Part shown: piece after piece, positions 1 to 15,000 of the stretch
How the letters are laid out: each line of letters begins with the position of its first letter
How positions within the stretch are numbered: the stretch's first letter is position 1
Source: Rhabdornis inornatus
Taxonomy: Eukaryota; Chordata; Aves; Passeriformes; Rhabdornithidae
NCBI GenBank assembly: GCA_013397075.1
Contig: VWZS01008896.1
Coordinates: forward strand, 1 to 64,000
DNA: 64,000 nt
Reading direction: 5' to 3'
Made by a program: the position numbers and the translations under genes
Notes under the pieces: model-generated
The model's input: the letters and a program-made list of their open reading frames with translations, nothing else
Databases searched by the model: none
Told to the model about the DNA's origin: nothing

Positions 1-3000
1 GGTGGCGGGGCCGCCGGCGAGAGCGGAGAGCCGGAGGCCAAGGTGCTGCACACCAAGCGGCTGTACCGGTGAGGAGAGGGGCCAGAGGGGATGGTGTGGC
101 CGAGAAGGGGAGAAAGCTAGGGGACACTGGAGGGAGCCGGTGTCGGGAAGGGGCCGGGGCGGCTCCAGATGAGGCTGGAGCAGGGCCAGCGCGGAAGGGG
201 TCGGGGTTACTCAGGGGGACGGGGAAGGATCTGGGGAGGGAGGGTAACGGGGTGCCCGAGGAGATCTGCAGGAGGATGGGGCTGGGCAGGGTCCGGCGCG
301 GACTGGGGGTGACGGGAGAGAAGGGAATCGTGGCGGGGGAGGTTGCGCGAGGTTGGGGAGGACGAGGGTGAAGGGGTTGGCGGAATATAGGGAAGATGGA
401 AGGAAAGGACATGGAGGAGTCGTCAGGGAAGGATTCGGGGGACTGGGGAAGGAGATGGCGGAATCGAGGTAACAGCAGGGATTAACGGGGCGGGAGTGGG
501 CTCTTGAATCCAGGGGAATCGTGGGGAGACTGGGGGAACCAGGGCGAAGGGGATCGGAGGGATGTTCAGAGATGATGGAATTTATGGAAGATTGAAGTGA
601 AGAAGTGGGGAAATCCAGGGAAAGGATGCAGTGCAGAGGGAGAGGAGAAGGAGATTTAGGGAAGACCGGGAAAAGGATATGTGGGGAAGGGATTTATATG
701 AGATCCAGAGCAACACATGGAGGAGTAGCACTGGGGAAAAGGAATCTGGTGGCTCCGGGGCAGATGAGTGAGACCAAGGGACTATGAAGAAAGGAGCTGT
801 GGGAGAGGGACAGAGGAGTTCTGTGTGATTCAGGGAGGATGGTAGGAGCTGAGTGGAAAGGAGTTGTTGGGATACAATGAGATGAGGGTGAGATGTGGGC
901 TCATCTAGGGAGAGGGGGGTTGGAGAGAGTGTCCCTGGCTTTAGCAGTAGGCAGGGATTACATGAGACGTGCTGGAGAAGAGGATGTGATGAGCAAGAGT
1001 GTGAGCTGGGGCACTTTGCTGTTGTGTAGAGGGCAGGATAGCTTCAGCTGCAGATCTTTCCCGTTAAGCACTCCCTGGGACTCTGGTCCCACATTTCCAC
1101 GCCATGCGTTGGAAATGGCATCAGAGAACAGGATTGGGGCACTCCCGCTGGCCTTGGTGAGCTCAGCCCCCCTCTGCTCTGCTTGTGACTTGTTTTGTGA
1201 GGGCAGCCCAGAAATTGTTCCCTTCTGGCTCTGGTTTCCTGTCAGTACAACAGATCCACAGGAGTTCCAGCAGGAACTCTCTGTCTCAAAGATGAGCAAA
1301 GTGATGGAGACAAGAGATGAATTTTACATGGGGGTCCATTTCTTTTTGTGTTGATGACATTGGTCCTTTCACCTTGTGGGACCTCACTGCCCTCCTCTAC
1401 AGCAGAACAGGGCTTTGCCTCTTGCTGGGGCTAGTGGCAGGATCTGTGCCCAGGAATCCCCACCAGTAACTACAGGTTTGGGTGGTGGTTATTTCTCTGT
1501 TTCCACAATGTGCTTGGTGCAAGCACGTTCCTGCACTTTGGAGGGTCAGTGAATTGCTTTTCTTGGGTGACGTCAGAAGTGGGACCCAGTGGCTTGATGT
1601 GCTGGAGGTATGAGCTGCATGGTCCTGCCTGGAGCACCTTAGCCTGTGGAGCTCTGTGTCTGCTGCCATGCTGAGACACTTACAGTGTTCTCAACCATGT
1701 CAGCTGGAGGCTGAGCTGGAGCAGCAGAACGCTGTGCCTGCCCAAGGAGTGCGGGACAGGGCTGTAGGGGATGTGCAGGATGCTTGTGCTTCTGCCTGCA
1801 AAACAGAACATGCTTTGTTGAAACCATCCTTGCTGTGGTTCAAGACCTGTTCTGCTTTATTTTCCTGGTGCTGCTCAGCTCATCTGTCAAGTGGAACTCA
1901 CATTCTGCTGCAGCCAGCAAGAGAACGGCCTGTGGCCAGATGAGGGATTGTCATCCTGGCAAGGGAGGGTTTGTTTTCTGTTTGAATTTTTATAGCAGAA
2001 TAAGCCGTGTGGTTGCTCTAGAGCTTTTTTACAGCAGTAAAAGAACCACCCCCTCCTGCAGGGACAGCTCTTCTTTAGCGGGGAGGAAGTACTGTGATTT
2101 TAATACAGGATTTATAGTACCTGCAGTGGCCACAAATTTCCGTCTCTATAGCTGACAGCTCTCTGAGCAAGTTCCCACCTTAATAATCTCCTGTCAGTTC
2201 TCTATTTCAGCCTGAAGTGGGGTTGCCGTGAAGTGGGAGTTTCCTGCCTTCCAAGCAGTCTGTTATGTGGTGACTGTGGTCTCTGAGAGCTCATGACTAT
2301 CACACTAAGTGGCGCCTTTGAGTCACAGATGCGTGAATGTCACAGTCCCAGCTCTAAACTGTGATCCCACGGTATCAGCTTGTGGGAGTTGAGCTCAAGT
2401 CTCCAAGGTCCTTGGCAGCATGTTGGCTTTTGGAGTGTCCTTTCAGAGATGAGGGTGCCCATTGCTGCTCATAGGGTACTCTTTGATCTTTTCCAAGTCT
2501 TTCCAGATTGATAGTTCCCAGGTTTCACCTTATAATGTGGCAACTGCATTATCGTGGGTGCCCTTTTACAATGCATGTTGTAGCGTAAGGTGACCAGGTT
2601 TATTTTACAGGTTCCTGGGTAACCATTATCTTGTGGACTCAGCATTGCTGTTCCTGTGTGGAGCCAGTTCCAGACAGTGTGATTTGTGGACGGACACATG
2701 CCAGAGCAGAGATGAATGACTTGCAGGTCTTTTCTCTGAGGAATGTCTTACTCCTCAGACACTGTGGCTCTTAGTGATGTACTAAATAAAGAAACAGAAG
2801 GGACAAATAATTCTCCGTGCTGTCCTGCTCCATCCCAGACTGTTAATGGCACAGCAGAAAAGGGACAGATCAGTGTCTGTATGGCTCAAGAGGACTTGGC
2901 ATTGGCCTGTTTCCACCCTGCTTGGCACCATGTGCTGTACTTGTTTCTTTTAATAGACTGGCATATGATGTGCCTCCTTTGTGGTTCTGATGTGGTGTCT

Positions 3001-6000
3001 GAAAGCAATGTTTAAACACAGCAGGTAGAAAAATGGGTCCTGGGATGGGATTTGGGCTCTTTACTAGGGAGAGTTCAACCCGTGGTCTCGGGCCAGTCAG
3101 GGCACAGATGCTAATGTGCATTTCCAGCAGTGCATGGTCCATAGCACCTGTGTTGGTGTTTCTCAGCGTTTCTGGAGTGAGGCTGGCTCCTGTCCCTTTT
3201 ATCCTCACCAAGTCCTCTTTCCTCAGCACCACAGATGCGGGATCCTGGCAGGGAATCACCTGCTATCACAGATTCTGCTTTACTCCTGCCTCCTTTGCTC
3301 TCAGCAGCACCATAGGGTCTGTGTGGACAAGGCAGTGTATCAGCTGGGGCCTCCCTTAGGGCTGATGAAACACATCCCAGTATGTCAGCCTTGCTGCTCT
3401 CTGGTCATGAACTCTGTTTCTTTACAAACCCTGAAAGAACAGCAGAAATACCGTGTGTGTGCATGTGCCCATCCATGGGCTGTTGTAGAAGATTTGGTTG
3501 TATGGCAGATGTCCTCCAGGCCACCTTGAGGGGAAGGTGAAATACCTTCCTTGCTCAGCCTGTCCCTAGAAGGAAACTTTTCTGTACTTCTCATTTGGCA
3601 GGCTGGGATCGTTTCCCACGCTGGATGTCACAGACACGTGCACTTTTTTCAGATGCACTCCACTGAGATTCAGTGCTCACAGAATGTTATTTTACAGCTG
3701 CTTTACTGCCTATGTCAGGAATCAACGATTGTAGTTTTCATATAGTTCTCTCTGGAAATCAAGTGAACCAGCAGTTCCCCTTTCCTCTAGTCACCCTTTG
3801 CACAGGAAACCAGTCAGCTCCCGGTGTGCTAGGAGGGACTTCAAGAGCCACAGCTAGTACAGCAGTCCCAGGCTGCACTAAGGAGATGTGCATTGCCTGT
3901 GCTTTGTGGGGTTCTGTTGTGGGGAAGCTAAACTAGGGGGCTTTTTTGGAATGTCCCAACCCCAGTATCAGCTTGAATGGATGCTGCACACTTGTAAACC
4001 AAAATATATTTTACTTGCTTCTTTCCTTGCTATGAGGGTATGCAGCTGTCAGTTTGCAAACACCCTTCAGACCATATGAGAAAAAGGACAGTGAGCAGGA
4101 GGGGCTGGATGTCAAGGATGTAACAGGATTTTTTGTGTGATTCTTACTATCTGCTTGGTTTTCTTCATGATTATTCAGAAAGAAGTTGGTTCAAGTCTAT
4201 AGTGTTCTGCTCTCCCAAAGCATGGTGTGAGATGCTTCTGTTCCTCACGCTTCCCTTTTCCTGTCAGTTTCTGTGGTTACGGGAAACAAGTGAGATTTCT
4301 TTACCTTGAGTGAGAGGCTTCCTGTGGCATAGCAGGAGGTGGAACATTTTCTCTATGAGCTCTGGAATGTCTTGGGGCTTTTTTCAGGGAGGTTCCTTTG
4401 GGTGTAGTGAGTTTGTGAAGAAAAGCTGTCCTTGCTGGGAAGATGCTGGCATAGGAAACTGTTGGTTACTTTGCAGTAATATCTTTAGTTTTCAAGGAAG
4501 TGGTGGTGGTTTCAGCCTCTCAGAACATGGGCTTGCAGGCTTTAGTTAGGGCGTGCCCTGTGCTCCATTTGTCCACCGTCAGTGCAGGAGTAGCAGGCTC
4601 AGTCACTGCGTGGTGCTGTGAGTGTCACGGGGGAGTTCCTGGTCTGCTGGTGATGGAGGTTTTGGGAGGAGGAACGCACTGGCTGCAGCACCTCACTGCT
4701 CTGCTTGGTGGGAGTTTGTTCTGGTCCTGCTGCCGTTTTGTGTTTGCAGTGCATTGTGATTGTTTTCAGCTCCTTGCTCCAACAGCTCTTGGGTGCAGCA
4801 GGCTCAGCAGCCACAGTGGGACAGGTATTGGAGCAAATGAGGAATGACAATGGGTGGGGTAGATACGAAGCTGAGGGGAAGAACAAGGATCTCTGGGCTT
4901 TGGTAGCTGATGGCTTGGGAGATGTACTGCTTAAAGAAGAGCTGGGGAAAGTTGACTTCAGGAATGGGTTTGGTGACCTTGGATACAGGCGGAGCAAAGG
5001 CAGAGGCTGGAAGTGACCTTTTGTGTAGGAAGGGTTGATGATTATTGTGCTTTATCGAGCTGTCCCTGAGCTATTGGATGGGGTTCAGCACTAATGGTGC
5101 TGAAAGTCCCTGGGTTTGTTTCACTGCAGCGTTCAGAATTGTGGTGTGATTTGTTGACAGTTACAAACTTTTGAGTGCTTGAGATTTACACACAGTGTGG
5201 GATTCTTCCTTCAGGAGGAGGGTCTTGGGCAATGATTCACCAAAGTACTTTTTTGCATGGCTCAGAGGTTTGGAGGTCACTCGCTCTGTCTTTTGGCTGG
5301 CTTTCAGGGGAGAAAACCTTGGAACAAATTTCCTCCTTTAGACTGGGTTTGAATATCTGTTACCTGTCACTGAGGGGACTTTAGGGATTTAACCAGTGAG
5401 TCCCTGTAATGAAGATGGGGAAGTTTTGGCAAATGAGAGATTAGTGTTGCCTTCTTTTGTATGCAGGTTGGTAAGGAAGCAGGAATTGGTGGAGGTTTGA
5501 TTCTTACGCCATTAAAACTTACCCCATCAAAACAGTAGTTATTAGAATTCAATCAATTTTTTAATCACAGAGTTTTAAGACATTTAAATTAATCTGAGTG
5601 TAGGTACAGCAGGTTTAATTGCTGAGGCTGCCAGCGTGTCCAGAGACATTTCTGATTTTGTGACTGTAGAAATAATTGACATATTTGATCAGACAGGCAG
5701 CGGTAGGTGGTGATTTAACCACTGTTCTGCAGAAAAATGCCTATAATGTGTGTTACTCTGCTTGTTTCTACATTCCATAACCTTCAAATAGAGTGCAAAA
5801 AGGAGATCAGTGACTGTGGTGTAGTGGTACAGGGCAGTGTGCTGAGAGTAGAACTTAAATAAGCCAGTGTGGTTCTTTGCACACACCTCTGATCTCCAGT
5901 GATTCCAGGTGACCTGCTGTCCTGAAACTCTTGGTTCTATGTTCTCATGCAGGGCAGTGGTTGAGGCCGTGCACCGGCTGGATCTCATCCTTGGCAACAA

Positions 6001-9000
6001 GGCAGCTTATCAGGACGTGTTCAAACCAGAGAACATCAGCTTGAGGAACAAGTAAGTTGGGCATTGTGCTTGTGTTTTGTGTTTGGCTGGGGAATATCCG
6101 TGTGAAGCAACATGTGGAGCTGTTGAATCTTCAGTTTTAATGTTTATTTGGTTTGTAGTGTGCCTGTTGAACTGGGATCCTTCCAGGTTTTGGAAGCAGA
6201 GGCTGGATTTCAGACCTGTATTTGAGCAGCACAGTCCATGGCTGGAGGCTTTCCTGGATGTCATTGATACAAATAATTGTCTTTGTGTTAGCCAGTTCCT
6301 TCCTTGTAGTAAAAACTGTGGGGTAGAAATTTCTTACACATGTGTAAAATCTTTTATCAGGTTTAGGGGTTGCTGAGCAAGGAGGATTATTCTTACTGAT
6401 TTTTTAAGCTGTCAAGCCAATTCTTGTCATTACTGCAATTCAGGAAGTCACTGATGGCCAGCTGAGCCCAGAGGCCACTGGTTGAAGTATGTGGCTTTTC
6501 CTGGTGCTCTGGCATGGGAGTGATCCAGGCTGTACCTTTACCAGATGGCCTGGATCAGCCATTGTAATGGATTTGGATTTTCCTCTTCTGTGCTTCTGTA
6601 GTGGCAGCTGTGTTTGAGGCTGCAGCAGCTCACTGAGAATGCTCTGCTCTCTGTCCCAGGCTGCGGGAGCTGTGTGTGAAGCTGATGTTCCTGCATCCTG
6701 TGGATTATGGAAGAAAAGCAGAAGAACTGCTCTGGAGAAAGGTTTACTATGAAGTTATCCAGCTCATTAAAACAAATAAAAAGGCAGGTATCTATGGCTC
6801 TGGCATGAGAAGGTCTCTGGCTGTGAAATGGATGAGGCAAAGTTTAAAGCTTCATTTGCTTGGAGAAGCTGTGGTCTGAGCCCGGGGTGGGAAGCTGGGC
6901 ACTCTCCTGTGGAGCTGCCTTGTGCCTTTGTCTGGCAGTGGGCAGTTAAGCACTAATATGCTGTTGAGAGATCTGCCATTGCAGAAGGCATTTCAACAGA
7001 ATTTCCTTATTTTGTGTGTTTCCCTCTTCATAAGACAGATCTCTCCAGGCAGAGTGATTGTTTTAAGAGGCTTTATCAATACTGATTGTTTTTACAAGAG
7101 TTGATCACTGGAAGATCCTCAGTGCTCTGATGCCATGAGGTCTTCTGGCTTTCCAGGGGTCTGGGTGCCTTTAAGGTGCTCTAACCAGATACTTTGATTT
7201 TATTTATTTGTTTTTGCAAGTATTTCTCCTTGATGTTGACCCTTAGTAAATACCACTAGAGGGAACACTCTTGAGCAGGAGGAGGTACAGATACGTGCAA
7301 AACCAGTTACAGCTGAGTTACCACTGTCTTGCTTCACACTCAGTATAACTTGGGTGCCCAGCCTGAGCTGTGCCTGGGCTGCATTAACGTGCTTCTTTTC
7401 CTTCTCCAGCACATCCACAGCCGCAGCACCCTGGAGTGTGCATACCGGACTCACCTGGTGGCTGGCATAGGATTTTACCAGCACCTCTTGCTCTATATCC
7501 AGTCTCATTATCAGCTGGAGTTGCAGTGCTGCATCGACTGGACACACGTGACAGACCCTCTCATAGGTTTGTGCTCAAGGTGTTTGGTTCATGGGCAAGG
7601 CTGAATCCCCCACAGGTGACTTCCCCTTGCACCAGTTTGTCTTTGTTTCAGCACTCAAGGGAATTTTTTTTTTCCCTGATTAGCAAGGTCTCTGTTTAGA
7701 GCAGACTGTTCTGCTTTCTTTTCCATGGCTTTTTTTTTGTTTGTTTGTTTGTTTTTTGTTTTTTTTTTTGTTTTTAATATTAAATTAGGGAAGAAAGAAG
7801 GATTTCTAATAGGAAGAAAACAGTGTGCGAAGTTCTTTAGTAAAAATGTCTGGTGATGTCAGATTTTTATGGAAAACTGAAGAGCACTGCTGGCTGCATG
7901 GAATGTTTTTAAAGGCTTAGTTAAAGCAGATAAACAGGGGTATAGGTTCTTGAAATCAACAGATTTCTGTCAATCCATCCTATTCACTAGATGTAAGACA
8001 CTTCCTCCTTTTGGTGCCTCTTATATCTGTGCTCTCTTCGCTGTATGGCTTTGAAATAGCTTTTGAATCTTGGACTGAGAATGCAGGATGGCCTTGTAGT
8101 TCATGTTAGCTGGCCCATGTGACCTCTGCATGGCCTTAGGTGCAGGGAAATCTGAAGTATTGTACCTGTTAAGGGAGGAAGAATAAGAGTATTTACAGTC
8201 CTGAAACAGCTCAAGACTGCCTGTGCGTTCACATCCTAGATTGTCTTGTAAGTTTGCTTAGGGTTGTACTCAGTGGTCTCAGTGTATGTGTTTCTATTGT
8301 GGGGAGTGTCCAGGTGAGAAATGGAGCCTCTGTTTTGTAAGCTGTATTAGCAAGGGTTTAACTGATGTGCTTAAAGTTGGCAGGGGACAGGATGGCAGCA
8401 CCTGGCTAAGGGAAGTTAGTGTCTCTTTAGCAAAAGAAGGTTTTATTTGCTGGGTTCCTACTCTTAGTTCTGAGAAATGATGGTATCACTATTGGCTTGG
8501 AAATGTTGATGTAAAAGGCAGATGTTTTTGGCAACTGTTGCTTTTAGAAATGTATCTCAGTACTGCAGAATTAGTAAATCCTCAGTATGCCCATTCCAAG
8601 TGGGTTTATACCCTGAGGGGTAATTGCATATGAAAGGCTCCTCTTGTTGAGGTTTTTTCATGTGTTTGGGCTCTTCATTTAAAAGGATACTGCAGGTGAG
8701 CATGTGACTGGAGAGTAGACATGTAACTTTTGCCTATCCAGAAAAGGTGGATCTGAAAGGATCTCATATAAATCACAGATGGGGGTGGGCACAGCTTGGT
8801 GGTTATATGAATGGGAGCAAGAGGATTCAGAGCAAAAAAATGGAGGGTGAGTCCAGCGGTGTATGTGGACACAGATTTAAGGCTGTGTATTTGTACAGTG
8901 TGGCTCGTAAGTCTGTTGTAAGTGGGAACAGCTCCTTACTGGTCACTACAGCCTCCAGATGTCATGTCCACTCTTTTAGCTTCAGCCAGGAGGGAAGCAG

Positions 9001-12000
9001 AGTGCAGACTAGATCAGTCTTCAGAATCTTCTTTGGGATTCCTGCTTGAGGGAGCTTTCTCCTCCAGAAGGTGTGAGTCCTTGGCAGCAGAAGACTGAAG
9101 CCAGCCTGAGTCCATGACACTGGTGGCCCAGCAGCAGTGGACGTTCTCTGCAGGGGAGGTACAGCCCAGCAGACTTTGCCTCCTGGTCTCTGGCTGAACT
9201 GTGGCCCCACTGGCTGAGTGGGAGCTGGGATATGTGCCAGGAACTGAGTCACGTTTGATGACTTCAGTTAGTTCGGATCAGCTGGCTGCAGCCTTCCTCT
9301 ATGGCTCTTTACACTTTCCACTGCCTAATTGCTCTTTTTTTATGAGTTTGGTATAGAATAGACAAGACTATTTCAGTGGGAAGGGACCTACAATTGTCCA
9401 ATCCAAGTGCCTGAGCAACTCGGGTCTGACCAGGAGTTAAAACATGTTGTCAAGGACATTGTCCAAATGCCTCTTAAACACTGATAGGTCTGGGGCATTG
9501 ATCAGCTCTCTAGGAAACCCATTCCAGGGTGTGACCACCCTCTGGTAAGGAGAGGCTTCCTCATTTCCGATCTAAACCTCCTTTGATGCATTTTTGAACC
9601 ATTTCCATGTGTTATATCACTGGATGCTAAGGAGAAGAGACTGGAACCTTCACCTCCTCAGGAAGCTGTAGAGAGCAATGAGGTATTCCCCATCCTCCTC
9701 TTTTCCAACTTAGACAAGCCTGAAGTCTGTGGCCTCTCTTCACAGGCTATGCCTTCCAGCCCTGTCACCAGCCTTCTGAACCAACTGTAGAGGCACTGTT
9801 GTCCAGAGGCAGTTTCCCTAACTGACTCCAGCTGCCCTGCCTTCAGCACAGATTTCTGTCCTAGTTTTTGCTTGTTTAACTTGTTCCTTTTTTTGCCTGG
9901 TCATTCCTAAGTCTACATCTTGTTCCTGAGACAATGAGTTTATTTCTACCTTCAGTGTTGGAGAGGGTCTGTCCCCATTGTGTGTTGCTGCTCAGCGCCA
10001 GTGCTCAGAGTTTATTTTGGCTTCCAGGGATATGTACCTGCTCCCATAAATGCCTGATTAGCCATGCTAATGGAATCAACCTTATTTCTTGTGTTCAGTG
10101 CTGTGTTAACACGCTCACACGACCATTTAGACAGGAATTGGCTTTTGTCCTCTCACGTGAGGGCAGATGGAGCCAGGTCTCTGTGGCAGACCTTCTAGAC
10201 ATGTTTACAGTCATTTACTTCCGTGACTGTTGGTGGTGCTGTGACACACACTGCCCCCATCACGGGGGAATTCAGGGTGAGTGGGTGAGCAGCAGAGTCT
10301 GGAAGTATATTTTTCTGCATTTATTTTCCACATTTTGACGAGAGTGACCCAGTGCTGCTGCTCTACAAGATGGCAATAAGGTCTGACCGTGGGGGATTTG
10401 ATTTGGGTGTCTTGGGCAGAGGCATGGGTGGCTTTGATGTCTTCCCAGCAGGCTCCACCCAATGCTCTGAAGTGATTCTGTTTGCTCCTAGGCTGCAAGA
10501 AACCCGTGTCTGCATCAGAGAAGGAGATGGAGTGGGCACAGATGGCCTGTCACCGATGTCTGGTTTATCTGGGAGATCTAGGTAAGGACAGCATTGCCTC
10601 TCAGGGTGGCCTTTAAAATGGGAAAAAGATGCTCCCTCAGCCTACCATGTGAGGCTGTTGCTGTTGGGCACCAGCCAAGGTTACTTGCAGATTCTGTTTC
10701 CCTCTGACACCTTTGTCACAGACTGGGATAAGCTGAAATCCTTGTCACTGAACTGCTACAAGTTGCAGGAGCTTTGTATTTGGTCAGGTAGATAAGGAGT
10801 TTGCTGCTGATAAGCAGCTGTAGCCATGGCTATGAGAATGGAAGCCTTTGCTTTTATTTATGTTGTTTTGACAATGTGAGGGATCAAAGCAAGTTCAGTT
10901 CACACTGCTTAGTTGTGACTTACAAAGCCACTTCCATCACCACCAGTGGGACTGAAAAATCATATTTAGGCAATATTGTGCATCAGTCCAGAGTTTTACC
11001 ACTGCAAAACCCCAGGTTCTTTGTCATTGTGCTTGGCTGTGTGGCATCCTTTTTATAGCAGGCATAACTGTCCCACAGTCACGACCTCTTGAAGTGTGTG
11101 GTGTGTGAGCTTCTTGATTGTGAACATGTGGGAATAAAGGCAGGGAGAAAATGTAGCTGTGTGGAAAGCAGCTCTTGAAAGTGTGGTGCAGGTACATGTC
11201 TGACACTGCAGCCTCCAAGCTGGTGAAAGCTGTTTGGCATTAGTGTTGGATATGAATCAGCCTAAGAATGGCATTGCAAATAAATGTCTTGTGGGGGTAG
11301 TAGGAATGATGTACCTGAGTGGTGGGAGAGAAATGTGCTCACCTTTTCACAGTGCTGTCGCCTAAGGTTTCCAAAATGCCTACATTTATCAAAAAAAAAC
11401 CAAAACAAGAGACAGAGAAAATAAATGAATAAAGTTCAGTCTAGCCATAGTCAGGTATTTTATTTAGTCAGCTGAGTTGATTTAGATTTCACATCCTGCT
11501 GTACTAGAATACAGTCTGAGGTACAGGAAAGTGGAACACAACTCTGAGTTACTTCAAGGATAGATGAATCAGCACTTAATACATGGAGCAGAACAACATT
11601 TTCCTTTTGTTCATGTGATGCTGTAAGTGTGGCAGGCTCTGCCTTTGGCTGGAAAGGGCAGGAGTTGTGTGTGGTGTGAGCAGGTAAAAGAAAAGTGTTT
11701 CAGACAGGCCTGGCAAATCCTGTGTGTTGCAGTATTTGCCAAGAGCAGTTCTTTGGTGGATTTGTTGACTTGGCCAGTATTTCAAGTTCTGTAGTATTTT
11801 TAATAGGGAAACTGTGCTGCTCTGCAGCAGATGCTGCCTTTGGGTTTTGATGCATGGTGTGTGGTTTCCTTCCAGCTCGCTATCAGAATGAGCTGGCAGG
11901 TGTGGACACAGAGCTGCTGGCTGAGCGATTTTACTATCAAGCCCTTTCTGTTGCACCACAAATTGGTGAGTGACTTACCATGAATTTATAGTTGTTAAAA

Positions 12001-15000
12001 TCATGTTGCTGCAACATAAAAACAATGTTGTACTACACTGGTTAGGTTTATATCCTGCAGCTTAGAGAGGACTGGTTTTATCCTCTGGTAAAAGTTGTTT
12101 CCTTTGAGAACATCTCTTGCTGGCAAACCAAACAGAGGAGTTAAAGCCAGTGACCTCTGTACTCATCTGAGAACCTCTGAGAAGCTCAAACTTTCCTGAC
12201 TCTGGTGATGTACCTGTGGGCTAAGGGCAGATCCAGCTCTTCATTGCCAGGAGCAGAGCATTATCAGTCACCTTCCCCTTTTACCCATGAAGAAAGAATC
12301 TTATGTGCTGCTTCCTCCTTCAGAAATGCCCCCTTCTGGGAACATAGTGCTGGAGTAGAGGGCGTGTCATACTTTGAAGTATGTGATTCCAGCCAAATGT
12401 TCTCTACATGCTGTCTTTGCAGAGTTCTCGCTTAATTGTTTGAGACGCTGTTCCTAAATAAAAGTGGCAAAAGTTTCTGCACCACAGGAGCTGGAATAGA
12501 GCTCTCAGATGCTGATAAGATGCTGTCTGTCAGGGAATATGGAGTCAAGGCCACACTGCTGTTAATACAATGGAGGAGATGTTGTTTGCTCTTCTCTCTT
12601 ACATAGATAACTGGCACAAGGTGTGGACGATCTAAAAGCTCTGTAAAATGGAAAACAAACCTTGGGTGGTGGAAGGATTGAGTACGCCAGACCTTTGTAC
12701 TGCAGCTTTACTACTTTTTGTATCTCCTGACTTCCATCCTGTGTGGAAATGTAGTGAAAGGGAAAGGATCTACTTTCTAGCCAGGGCTATTGGAGAATTC
12801 CAAATGAATTCCATTGCCCTTCTCCATCCTGACAGGAATGCCCTTCAACCAACTGGGGACATTGGCAGGGAGCAAATATTACAATGTGGAAGCGACCTAC
12901 TGCTACTTACGCTGGTGAGTTCCTGCAGATCTGGATGTCCTGAGCCATGCACTGCTGCTGTGGGTGCCAGATTCTCTTCTCCTTACTTTGAGCTTGGCAC
13001 TGTTTTTGGCTAATGAATTTTAAGGGAAGGAAAAGAGGTGAGTTTGGTTCATTCTTGAGAAGGACTGGTGGTAATGAGAGTGAGCCTCTATCAAACCAAA
13101 CCATTGTGGTGGTTGCTAATCACCTGTGTAGGGCTGCACCTTTGCCCAAGCCCCTTGTGTGAGCTGGAGAGCCAGGCTGGAAGTGGGTTGGAGGTGCTGA
13201 GGGAGGCACCCTGTGGTATGAGCTGGGTGGAATTCCTGGCTTGAAGGCACTGATTTGAGAATATGTGTAAGCAGGGCAGGTGGAAGCTGTGAGGTAACTG
13301 AAGTGCAGTTTGCAGCCAGTGGTGGGAGTTTAGTTGCCCAGCATGTTCAGACAGTAGCACTGGGTACCTGTCCTCATGCCTCAATGCCTGAACAACTTGC
13401 TAGTGAATTAAAGCCAAAAAATGTGAGCGGCCTCATGGAGGAGTAACTTTGGCTGTGTCCTGTTTTGGTGCTTTAGCATCCAGTCTGAAGTGTCCTTTGA
13501 AGGTGCCTATGGGAACCTGAAGCGGCTCTATGACAAAGCAGCCAAGATGTATCATCAGCTGAAGAAATGTGAAACCAGGAAGTTGTCTCCAAGCAAGAAA
13601 CGGTAAGAAGGGAAAGAGGAGAGGTGCAGGCTGAGAGTTTGCAGTGCCAATAGTGTATCCCCTGGGCTGGGAGTAGTGTCTTTGTGGGAAGTGGAGCTGG
13701 TGGATGGCCCATTCAGCACAGTGACTGTTCCCAGAATTTTGAGAGCCCCACTTGAGATCCCATTCTTGCTCTCTTGGGTCATAATTTCAGGAGAAAAGTT
13801 AAATGCTGGCCAGGTGTAGAATTTGCATTGAGAGATTTTCTCACTCTTCCCTGGAGTCGGGGAGTGTTCATGAGGGTTGGGGCATGTTGGTGAAAATTGG
13901 CAGTGTATAAACTGTCTTTTCTCTCGTTTCATCAGAATGATGTTTTTGGTTGAGATCTGATTTACCTGTTAATAGAGCTCTGTCAGCCCTGCCCATCTCT
14001 GTGATGGGACACCTGCTTTACAGTGTTTTCTCCTCCATCTTTTTAGAGGAAAAGACATTAAGAGGTTGCTGGTGAGCTTCATGTACCTGCAGAGTCTTTT
14101 GCAGCCAAAGAGCAGGTAAGGTTATGGTAGATTGTATCTTGTATTGATAACTCACAGTAGCAGGCACTTGAAATTGGAAGGGGTGACTTCCTGTAGGATA
14201 ACAGTGCCTATGCTGAGGCTTTCTGCTAAAACACCCAAGACTTTGGGCTCTCCATGCATGGAGCATGAAGTTTGTGTTTCCAGGGGAGGCTGAAATACCA
14301 AAGGTTTAAATACTTTGTGACTTGTCTAAATCAAGCCAGCCTGAGTGTGTGTTGAGCTCCTGAGCATTGCAGCTGTCTGTGTGCTGTACTGTGCCTTTGG
14401 TGTTTGCTTACCCCATGCAGTCATCAGATGCTTTTTACTGGCAAGCCCTGTATTCAGGCTGATGGGACAGCAAAGAGTTGTTGTCCACATATGTGGGGCC
14501 GTTCACTGCACTTGGAATTCTGTAACCAAACACCTTGTTAAAAGAAACACCAAAACCTGGTTGTGGTAGAATAAATGGAAAGCTCTGTATTGCTGTATGA
14601 TTTCGGGCTTTTAGATTTTTTTGTTGGATTTTCTCTGCCTCTGCTGGGAGGTTTTCAGGTGATTTTAAATAAACCTCTTACTGCTTGAAACAGAACAGGT
14701 GTTTTAAAGGGCTTAGATAAGCTCCAGTTAAATTCATTGTGGAATGGTTTAGTTTGGAGAAGATCTTCTGGGGGTCCAGTACTTCTCCAAGGTAGTATTC
14801 ACTGTGAAAGTAGATAGAGATGTGTAGTTGGATGAGCTTGCTCAGAGCATTATCACACTGAGTTTTGACTGGATCCAAGGACAGAAATCCCACACCTTTC
14901 TGGTCCCCTTTCCAGTGTTTGACCACCTTCACCATAGAATTTTTTGTCCTTGCATCTAATCTCATTTTTCTTTTCTGTAGTGTGTACCCATAATTTCTCT

